A stretch of 25,038 bases of DNA, taken from positions 1 through 25,038 of the forward strand of contig URBH01000033.1 of the NCBI GenBank assembly GCA_900546075.1. The letters are read 5' to 3'. Within the stretch, counting starts at the first letter, position 1; every line of letters begins with the position of its first letter. Below are positions 8,987 to 15,016 of this stretch, one piece after another. Below the pieces are notes generated by a model. The model did no database searches. It saw nothing but the letters and a program-made list of their open reading frames with translations, and had not been told where the DNA came from. A program made the position numbers and the translations under genes. The stretch comes from an uncultured Eubacteriales bacterium. GTDB lineage: Bacteria; Bacillota; Clostridia; Oscillospirales; Oscillospiraceae.

Positions 8987-9241
8987 ATGAGAATCTTTAT
9001 CATCACGTTCCGCTCGGTGACCTTTGCCCAGCGGGGCGAACGGCTGCTGAACCGGAATAACCACCGCTGTGTCCTCCAGCGGACACCCAAGTGGATGGAG
9101 CAGCAGGGCTGCGGCTACAGCCTGCGGATCAAAACGGAGGATATTATTCCGGTGGTGGAGCTTCTGCGGGAGAACGGCGTTCCCCTGCGCAAAATTTACG
9201 CCCAGCGTCCGGACGAAAATCTGGAGGAGCTGACGGTATGA
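8987..9241 (+). CDS. DUF3343 protein (putative Se/S carrier-like)
   Basis: A small 84-residue protein of the DUF3343 family, described as putative selenium/sulfur carrier-like and often encoded beside cysteine desulfurases and selenium-metabolism genes. Cys42 in QGCGYSLRI matches the family's conserved AGCG-type cysteine, the expected carrier residue; a second Cys is at 28. I chose ATG 8987 because the family begins with a short beta-strand like MRIFIITF and GGGAGG lies 9 bases upstream; the open frame continues further upstream through two hairpins and is not coding there. The stop overlaps the next start by 4 bases (ATGA), indicating coupled synthesis with the desulfurase and a direct partnership. 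Which product receives the sulfur or selenium is unknown. Confidence 0.8.
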   Translation: MRIFIITFRSVTFAQRGERLLNRNNHRCVLQRTPKWMEQQGCGYSLRIKTEDIIPVVELLRENGVPLRKIYAQRPDENLEELTV

Positions 9242-10341
9242 TCTATCTGGACAACGGCGCCACCTCCTTCCGCAAGCCGCCGGGGGTGTACCGGGCGGTG
9301 GAGCGGGCGATGTACACCTGCGCGAATCCGGGGCGGGGCGGATACAGCGCGGCAATGGAGGCCTCGGAGACGGTATACGCCTGCCGGGAAGCCGCCGGAG
9401 CGCTGTTTCACTGCCTGCCGGAGCAGGTCGCGCTGACCACCAGCTGCACCCACGGGCTGAACATCGCCATCCGCTCCGTCGTGAAGCCGGGAGGACGGGT
9501 GATCGTGTCCGGATTTGAGCATAACGCCGTGACACGCCCCCTTCACGCGCTGGGGGCGGATATCCGGGTGGCGGGGCGGCGGCTGTTTGACTGGGAGGAC
9601 ACCCTTTCCCGCTTCGAGCGGGAGCTGAAGCAGGGGGCGGACGCGGCGGTTTTTACCCACGTTTCCAACGTGTTCGGGTATATTCTGCCCGTGGAGCAGT
9701 TGGCAGAGATGTGCCGGAAATGGCGAGTGCCGTTTATCATCGACGCCGCCCAGTCCGCCGGGACGCTGACGGTGGATTTTCAGGCGCTGGGGGCGGATTT
9801 TATCGCCATGCCGGGGCATAAGGGGCTGCTGGGGCCTCAGGGGACGGGGCTGCTGCTCTGCGGCGGCGATGCCCAGCCCCTGCTGTTCGGAGGGACGGGC
9901 AGCGATTCCGTGAACCAGGCCATGCCGGATTATCTGCCCGACCGCTTGGAAGCGGGGACGCTGAACGTACCGGGCTACGCGGGACTGACGGAGGGCTTAT
10001 GCTTTGTCCGCCGGACGGGGACGGAAAATATTTTCCGCCGGGAGCATCGACAGCTGGAACGGTGCGCCGGGGGTTTACAAAAATTGGGGATGGAGGTATT
10101 CGCCGGGGCGCATCAGGCATCGACGGTATCCTTCCGGCCGGGAATGGACTGCGAGGAGGCGGCGGCACTTCTGGCAAAGCAGGGCATTGCGGTTCGCGCG
10201 GGGCTGCACTGCGCCCCCCTTGCCCACGAAAGCGCTGGGACGCTGGAATCGGGGACGGTACGGGTCAGCTTTGGCCATGACGCGTCCGACGCCCAAACCG
10301 ACGCATTCTTAAGGGCGGTATCCAAACTTCCCAGAGGATAG
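9238..10341 (+). CDS. Class V aminotransferase / cysteine desulfurase family protein
   Basis: A PLP enzyme of the cysteine desulfurase group, expected to take sulfur (or selenium) from cysteine (or selenocysteine) and pass it on as a persulfide. The product is 367 residues. It starts MIYLDNGATS, the fold's typical entry. A Schiff-base lysine is at 195 (PGHKGLLGPQG), preceded by the cofactor Asp in IIDAAQSAG. The probable catalytic Cys325 lies in the GLHCAPLAH motif typical of the short desulfurase-like subfamily found in Firmicutes rather than of IscS or SufS. It is coupled by ATGA overlap to the DUF3343 gene. No selD, selA/B, yedF or SufB/C/D/U gene is in the window, so a role in general Fe-S assembly is not supported. 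The gene is rich in GGG, CGG and GCG codons. Confidence 0.85.
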   Translation: MIYLDNGATSFRKPPGVYRAVERAMYTCANPGRGGYSAAMEASETVYACREAAGALFHCLPEQVALTTSCTHGLNIAIRSVVKPGGRVIVSGFEHNAVTRPLHALGADIRVAGRRLFDWEDTLSRFERELKQGADAAVFTHVSNVFGYILPVEQLAEMCRKWRVPFIIDAAQSAGTLTVDFQALGADFIAMPGHKGLLGPQGTGLLLCGGDAQPLLFGGTGSDSVNQAMPDYLPDRLEAGTLNVPGYAGLTEGLCFVRRTGTENIFRREHRQLERCAGGLQKLGMEVFAGAHQASTVSFRPGMDCEEAAALLAKQGIAVRAGLHCAPLAHESAGTLESGTVRVSFGHDASDAQTDAFLRAVSKLPRG

Positions 10342-10366
10342 TCGCAATTTTTTTACAGATTGGCTA

Positions 10367-10395
10367 TTGCCATCGGCGCCGGTATTCGCTATAAT
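10367..10395 (+). promoter_or_regulatory. Promoter of cdaA operon
   Basis: TTGCCA (10367-10372), a 17-base spacer and a perfect TATAAT (10390-10395) give a strong sigma-A promoter. Transcription would start near 10402, with a leader of about 70 bases. It is the last clear promoter before the long gene run that reaches 24969. Confidence 0.8.
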
Positions 10396-10471
10396 AAGCA
10401 AGATAATAGTAAATTTACGATAGCGGAGTATGCGCTATACAAAAGTTGACATAAAAGGGGTAAGAACGTTT

Positions 10472-11347
10472 ATGGAGAGCATTCAGAATTTGCTGCAGCA
10501 GCTGCAGCGAATGCAATGGTCAGACTATCTGGATATCGCCGTAGTCGCGTTTCTGATATATAAAATCCTGCCGCTGATCAAGACACCCAGCACCACCCGA
10601 ATTGCCAAGGCCGTGGTCGTGGTTCTGGTCATTGCGTGGCTGACCGATCTGTGGCATCTGTATACGGTGGCCTTCATCATGAAGCAGTTCCTGTCCGTCG
10701 GACTGCTGGCGCTGGTCATTCTGTTCCAGCCGGAGCTGCGGCGGATGCTGGATCACCTGGGCAGCGTGAAGCTGACCAGTATTTTCGGCGTCAGCAAGCC
10801 CGTGCAGCAGGAGATGGACGCGGTCATTACCCAGACCGTGCGCGCCTGCGAGGCCATGGGCCGGGAGAAGGTGGGCGCGTTGATCGCCTTCGCCCGGGAG
10901 CAGCGGCTGGAGGAATACTTCAAAACCGGCACCCAGATCGACGGCCAGGTTTCCGATCAGCTGATCCGGAACATTTTCTTCAAAAATTCCCCCCTCCACG
11001 ACGGCGCGATGATCATCCGGGACGGCCGGATCGCCGCCGCAGGGTGTGTGCTGCCCCTGTCCGACAGCAACCATCTCAGCGCGGACTTAGGTACCCGGCA
11101 CCGTGCTGGCGTGGGTATGAGCGAGGCTTCCGACGCGGTGGTGGTGATCGTCTCTGAGGAAACCGGCACCATTTCCGTGGCGGTGGGCGGAATGCTTAAG
11201 CGGCATCTTGCGCCCCAGACGCTGGACAAGCTGCTGCACAACGAGCTGTGTCCTGCCGACGACGGCGACGAGAAGCAGGACTTGGGTCTGCGGCTGAAGC
11301 AGAAGCTGTATTTCCGCAGAAAGGAGACGGACGACAATGAAAAATAA
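10472..11347 (+). CDS. cdaA: Diadenylate cyclase CdaA
   Basis: CdaA joins two ATP molecules into cyclic di-AMP, the second messenger that controls potassium and osmolyte transport and cell-wall integrity in Gram-positives. The 291-residue product has three N-terminal membrane helices (about residues 18-35, 42-59 and 66-87), then a DAC domain with HDGAMII (DGA at 177-179) and GTRHRAG (RHR at 209-211), both catalytic signatures intact. ATG 10472 is chosen because AGGGGT precedes it and the protein then starts like relatives (MESIQNLLQ); an in-frame ATG at 10430 lacks a good ribosome binding site and adds 14 residues. The gene overlaps cdaR by 11 bases, as is common for this pair, whose products interact at the membrane. 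Confidence 0.96.
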   Translation: MESIQNLLQQLQRMQWSDYLDIAVVAFLIYKILPLIKTPSTTRIAKAVVVVLVIAWLTDLWHLYTVAFIMKQFLSVGLLALVILFQPELRRMLDHLGSVKLTSIFGVSKPVQQEMDAVITQTVRACEAMGREKVGALIAFAREQRLEEYFKTGTQIDGQVSDQLIRNIFFKNSPLHDGAMIIRDGRIAAAGCVLPLSDSNHLSADLGTRHRAGVGMSEASDAVVVIVSEETGTISVAVGGMLKRHLAPQTLDKLLHNELCPADDGDEKQDLGLRLKQKLYFRRKETDDNEK

Positions 11348-12560
11348 ATTCGGCGCCATTTTGCTGTCCGTCGCCATCGCCTTCGGGCTTTGGCTGTATG
11401 TCATCACTTACGTCAGCCCCAATTCCGAGGAGACCTACTATAATATCCCGGTGGTGCTGGAGGGCGAGAGCGTCCTGAACGAGCGGGGGCTGATGTGTAC
11501 CTCCACGTCCTCCTCCACGGTGTCGCTGCAGCTGGCAGGCGCCAGAAGCGATCTGATCAAGGTCAATCAGAGCAACATTACCGTGAAGGCCAATCTGTCC
11601 GCCATCACCGAGCCGGGACAGAAGATCAATCTGCGCTATACCATTTCCTACCCCGGCAACGTGGCGCAGAATGCCCTCGAGACGCTGTCCCAGAGCGATT
11701 TTTACGTAGACGTGGAATACCGCCGGGTGAAGGATGTGCCGGTGGTGGTGCAGTATGACGGCACCCGGTCGGAGGATTATCTGTACGACACGGAAAACGT
11801 CCAGCTGGACTATTCCACGGTGAATATCATCGGTCCTGCCTCCGTCGCCGATAAAATCCGGCAGGCGGTGATCGAGGTGGACTTGACGGATCAGTCGGAG
11901 TCCATCAGCGAGAGCTACCGCTATACCCTTTGCGATGAGGAGGGCAACCCCGTGGACGCGGCGGAGATCACCACCGATGTGGAAGAGATCCATCTGGACA
12001 TGAAGATTCAGCGCATTAAAGAGCTGCGGTTGGTGGCGCAGGTCACCTACGGCGGCGGCGCCACGGAGGAAAATACCACCGTAACGATCAATCCCGCCTC
12101 CATCCGGGTCACGGGCAGCGACGCCGCGCTGGCAGAGCTGGGCGACAGCTATACCCTGGCCGAAATCGACCTGCGGTCGGTGGAAAAATCCCAGAATATG
12201 CTCTACACCATCAACCTGCCCGACGGCATCACCAACCAGACCGGCGTGAACGAGGCCACGGTGAGCATCCAGTTTTCCGGCCTGAGCATCCGGGAATATA
12301 CCGTTGCCAATATCCAGGCCATCAACGTGCCGGAGGGTATGGAGGTGGAGATTATCAACGCCAACCTGACGGTGCGGGTGCGAGGTGCGTCCGGCCAGAT
12401 CAGCCAGCTGACGGGAGACGACATCACGGTGGTGGTGGACTTCTCCAATGCCGTGGCGGGGACTGCCACCTATAAGGCGTCCATCACCTTCGGCGAGGAA
12501 TTCACGGCGGTGGGCGCGATATCGGGGCCCTACTCCGTATCGGCAACGGTAAAGGGGTGA
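11337..12560 (+). CDS. cdaR: YbbR-domain protein CdaR, regulator of CdaA
   Basis: CdaR is the membrane-anchored, outward-facing partner that tunes CdaA activity. The 407-residue product has one N-terminal hydrophobic helix (about 7-27, FGAILLSVAIAFGLWLYVI) and then several beta-rich YbbR repeats. Recurrent units such as VPVVVQYDGT, LRLVAQVTYGG and VANIQAINVPEGMEVE mark repeat starts; I judge about four. It starts inside the 3' end of cdaA. In many Firmicutes glmM follows cdaR and forms a complex with CdaA; here an RseC-like gene follows 4 bases later instead. Confidence 0.92.
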   Translation: MKNKFGAILLSVAIAFGLWLYVITYVSPNSEETYYNIPVVLEGESVLNERGLMCTSTSSSTVSLQLAGARSDLIKVNQSNITVKANLSAITEPGQKINLRYTISYPGNVAQNALETLSQSDFYVDVEYRRVKDVPVVVQYDGTRSEDYLYDTENVQLDYSTVNIIGPASVADKIRQAVIEVDLTDQSESISESYRYTLCDEEGNPVDAAEITTDVEEIHLDMKIQRIKELRLVAQVTYGGGATEENTTVTINPASIRVTGSDAALAELGDSYTLAEIDLRSVEKSQNMLYTINLPDGITNQTGVNEATVSIQFSGLSIREYTVANIQAINVPEGMEVEIINANLTVRVRGASGQISQLTGDDITVVVDFSNAVAGTATYKASITFGEEFTAVGAISGPYSVSATVKG

Positions 12561-12564
12561 TGGC

Positions 12565-12975
12565 ATGGAACAGCTCGTCCGGGTGAAGGAAGTCTATGAC
12601 GACGGCACGGCGCTGGTATTCCGCATCCGGGAAAGCGCCTGTTCCGGCGACTGCCACAAATGCTCCGGCTGCGGCGCGGCCAAGGAAACGGTGACGTTTA
12701 CGGCGAAGAACCCCATCGGCGCCCGCCGGGGGGAGCTGGTAAAGGTGGAATCCCAGACTGCCCCGGTGCTGAAGGCGGCGGTGGTATTGTACGTTGCGCC
12801 GCTGGTGCTGTTCTTCCTGGGATACTATATCGGCTTCCGGCTGGGGGGCTTCGGCGCACCGGTCGGGGGGCTTGGGTTTGCGCTGGGCATCCTTCTGGTG
12901 CTGGTATACGACCGCAAAGTGGCAAGGAAAGCCAATATTGACTATACGATCACAGCTTTCGCAAAGAAAATATGA
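12565..12975 (+). CDS. RseC/SoxR-reducing-system family membrane protein
   Basis: A 136-residue protein with the RseC layout. A short N-terminal beta-rich part contains the cysteine cluster Cys26, Cys30, Cys33 and Cys36 (CX3CX2CX2C, likely to bind an Fe-S cluster). Two membrane helices (about 70-90 and 95-115) and a short basic tail follow. E. coli RseC is tied to the Rsx electron-transfer complex that reduces SoxR and to sigma-E control; Gram-positive relatives are mostly uncharacterised. The gene starts 4 bases after cdaR, so it is probably in the c-di-AMP operon. No Rnf/Rsx genes are in view. The family call is fairly sure; the function here is unknown. Confidence 0.78.
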   Translation: MEQLVRVKEVYDDGTALVFRIRESACSGDCHKCSGCGAAKETVTFTAKNPIGARRGELVKVESQTAPVLKAAVVLYVAPLVLFFLGYYIGFRLGGFGAPVGGLGFALGILLVLVYDRKVARKANIDYTITAFAKKI

Positions 12976-13005
12976 GAAAAGCCATGAAAAAAGGGGATAA
13001 TGAGT

Positions 13006-13884
13006 TTGGTTAAAAGTATGACCGGCTACGGCCGCGCCGTGGAGACCGTGAACGGAAGAGAATTTACGGTGGAGCTGCGCTCCGTCAACAACCGCTATCT
13101 GGACTGCACCGTGAAGCTGCCCCGCAGCCTGTCCTTTGGGGAGGACGCGGTGAAGCAGGCCGTGAAGAACGTTATTTCCCGGGGAAAGGTGGACGTGTTC
13201 CTGTCCGTCCGCTCCGAGGGTGCCGCCGACGCAAAGGTCACCCTGAATGCGTCCATGGTGGCGGGGTATCTGGCCGCCATGAAGCAGATGGCGGAAGATT
13301 TCGGCGTGAAAGAGGACATCAGCGTGTCGCTTCTGTCCCGGATGCCGGATGTGTTTACCGTGGAGAAGCCGGAGGTGGACGAGCAGCAGCTGCTGGACGA
13401 TCTGCTGAGCGTCGTGAATAAGGCTTTGACGGGCTTCGACGCCATGCGCACTACAGAGGGCAAGGCGCTGGAAAACGATCTGCGCAGCCGGGGGCAGACG
13501 ATTCTGTCTCTCGTCAGCCAGGTGGAAGCGGGCAACGCCCAGACCGTGGTGGACTATCGCACCCGTCTGGAAAATAAGCTCAAAGAGGTTCTGGCGAGCA
13601 CCGCTATCGACGAAAGCCGCATCCTGACGGAGGCCGCCATTTTCGCCGACAAGGTGGCGGTGGACGAGGAAACCGTCCGTTTAAGAAGCCACTTAGAGCA
13701 GATGAACAACATGCTCACCACCGGCGGGGCTATCGGACGGAAGCTGGACTTCCTGCTTCAGGAAATGAACCGGGAGGCCAACACCATCGGCTCCAAATGC
13801 ACCGACGTGCGTCTGGCGCGAATTGTGGTGGAGATCAAGGCCGAGCTGGAAAAAATCCGGGAGCAGACCCAGAACATCGAGTAA
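13006..13884 (+). CDS. yicC: YicC family endoribonuclease (YloC)
   Basis: A soluble protein of about 292 residues with the N-terminal YicC-like domain (VKSMTGYGRA at the start, then ELRSVNNRYLDCTVKLPR) and the C-terminal DUF1732 domain (LDFLLQEMNREANTIGSKC). E. coli YicC has been shown to be an endoribonuclease; the Bacillus relative is YloC. Two starts are possible: ATG 13000 and TTG 13006. AAGGGG (12991-12996) is only 3 bases from the ATG but 9 bases from the TTG, and relatives begin MxKSMTGYGR, so I prefer TTG 13006. It opens the conserved Firmicutes order yicC-remA-gmk-rpoZ. Confidence 0.93.
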   Translation: MVKSMTGYGRAVETVNGREFTVELRSVNNRYLDCTVKLPRSLSFGEDAVKQAVKNVISRGKVDVFLSVRSEGAADAKVTLNASMVAGYLAAMKQMAEDFGVKEDISVSLLSRMPDVFTVEKPEVDEQQLLDDLLSVVNKALTGFDAMRTTEGKALENDLRSRGQTILSLVSQVEAGNAQTVVDYRTRLENKLKEVLASTAIDESRILTEAAIFADKVAVDEETVRLRSHLEQMNNMLTTGGAIGRKLDFLLQEMNREANTIGSKCTDVRLARIVVEIKAELEKIREQTQNIE

Positions 13885-13893
13885 GGAGCGGCT

Positions 13894-14154
13894 ATGAAGC
13901 TTGTGAACATCGGTTTTGGCAGCATGGTCGCCGCGGGGCGGGTGCTTGCCATTGTTGCGCCGGACTCCGCGCCCATCAAGCGGGTGATCCAGGAGGCGAG
14001 AGACCGGGGGATGCTCATTGACGCATCCTACGGACGCAAGACAAAGGCCGTGCTTTTGATGGATACCGATCACGTAATCCTCTCCGGCATCCCCACCGAG
14101 ACACTGTATGCCCGGTGGATGGACAGACCGGAAGAAGAAATAAAGGAGGATTAA
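13894..14154 (+). CDS. remA: RemA family DNA-binding regulator (DUF370)
   Basis: RemA of B. subtilis is a small DNA-binding protein that forms rings and activates biofilm-matrix and osmoprotection genes. The 86-residue product carries the family's KLVNIGFGSMVAAGRVLAIV opening and the middle stretch APIKRVIQEARDRGMLIDAS-YGRKT, typical of DUF370. AAGGAGCGG precedes ATG 13894. It lies 9 bases after yicC and 3 bases before gmk, the same place as ylzA/remA in Bacillus. The target genes in this organism are unknown. Confidence 0.9.
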   Translation: MKLVNIGFGSMVAAGRVLAIVAPDSAPIKRVIQEARDRGMLIDASYGRKTKAVLLMDTDHVILSGIPTETLYARWMDRPEEEIKED

Positions 14155-14157
14155 GCC

Positions 14158-14715
14158 GTGAGCAAAGGAAGAATGTTTGTGATCTCCGGTGCCTCCGGCG
14201 TGGGGAAAAGCACCGTCCTGAAACAGGTGATGGCCGGCCGGGACGATCTGAAATTCTCCGTCTCCGCCACCACCCGCCCGCCCCGGCCCGGGGAGGTGGA
14301 CGGGGTACACTACTACTTCGTGACCAAGGCGCGATTCGAGGAGATGATCCGGGAAAATGCGTTTCTGGAATACGACGCCCACGCGGGCAATTACTACGGC
14401 ACCCCCCGCGCCCAGGCGGAGGAAAAAATGGAGCATGGACTGCTGCTTCTGGACATCGAACCCATGGGCGCGAAGCAGGTGAAGCAGTCCGCCCCTGACG
14501 CGGTGCTGATCTTCATCATGCCGCCGTCCCGGGAGGAGCTGGAGCGCCGTCTGCGCAGCCGGGGGGATACCTCGGAGGAACAGATCAAAATGCGCCTGGA
14601 ACGGGCGTCCTGGGAAATGGAGCAGCGAAGCTGGTACGACTACACCGTGGTCAACGACGACGCCAAGCGCTGCGCCGAAGAAATTCTGACAATCATTGCC
14701 AATCTGGCTGACTGA
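14158..14715 (+). CDS. gmk: Guanylate kinase
   Basis: Gmk converts GMP to GDP with ATP, feeding GTP and (p)ppGpp pools. The product is 185 residues, slightly short of the usual 200-205. The P-loop GASGVGKS is at residues 11-18. The GMP-binding segment SVSATTRPPRPGEVDGVHYYF and the lid with RLRSRGDTSEEQIKMRL are present, so it should be active. It starts with GTG 14158, supported by AAGGAGGA (14143-14150) and by MSKGRMFVISG alignment with relatives. It is packed 3 bases after remA and 32 bases before rpoZ. Confidence 0.96.
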   Translation: MSKGRMFVISGASGVGKSTVLKQVMAGRDDLKFSVSATTRPPRPGEVDGVHYYFVTKARFEEMIRENAFLEYDAHAGNYYGTPRAQAEEKMEHGLLLLDIEPMGAKQVKQSAPDAVLIFIMPPSREELERRLRSRGDTSEEQIKMRLERASWEMEQRSWYDYTVVNDDAKRCAEEILTIIANLAD

Positions 14716-14747
14716 ATATATTGCTACTTTATTGGAGGAACGAAATT

Positions 14748-14954
14748 ATGCTATACCCCCCTGTTGCTGAACTGCTGAAGAAGGTGGACAGCCGTTATCT
14801 GCTGGTGAACCTGGTGGCGCACCGCGCCCGTCAGATCGCCGCCGAGGCCGAAGCCTTTCAGGAAGACCTGCCGGAAAAGCCCGTGACCATGGCCATTGAG
14901 GAAGTGGCGGACGGCGAGCTTTCCGCCACCGTGAAGGAAGAGTATATGAAATGA
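14748..14954 (+). CDS. rpoZ: RNA polymerase omega subunit
   Basis: Omega helps fold and hold the beta-prime subunit of RNA polymerase. The 68-residue product is typical of Firmicutes omega. It starts MLYPPVAELLKKVDSRYLLV, the conserved N-terminus, followed by NLVAHRARQIA, the signature helix. ATG 14748 is chosen because TTGGAGGA lies just before it; the open frame extends 27 bases further upstream without family similarity. The gmk-rpoZ pairing is conserved across Firmicutes. coaBC, which usually comes next, is not present. Confidence 0.92.
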   Translation: MLYPPVAELLKKVDSRYLLVNLVAHRARQIAAEAEAFQEDLPEKPVTMAIEEVADGELSATVKEEYMK

Positions 14955-14994
14955 TGTTTTTTCCGGGGGACGGGTACTGCCCTTCGGAAAAACA
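14955..14994. other. Imperfect hairpin between rpoZ and priA
   Basis: Starting directly after the rpoZ stop, TGTTTTT-CCG pairs with CGG-AAAAACA across one bulged T (14955-14965 with 14985-14994), with an inner GGG/CCC stem. No T-tract follows on the + strand. It occupies the 62-base gap where coaBC sits in Bacillus. It may be an attenuator or processing site, or a scar of gene loss. Confidence 0.4.
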
Positions 14995-15016
14995 GACGGA
15001 AAGGATGGGGTGAAGG

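Noticed and set aside
10342..10366. A terminator after the desulfurase gene, based on a run of eight T residues.
   Set aside because: I found no convincing stem before the T-run. It more likely belongs to the AT-rich upstream part of the cdaA promoter.
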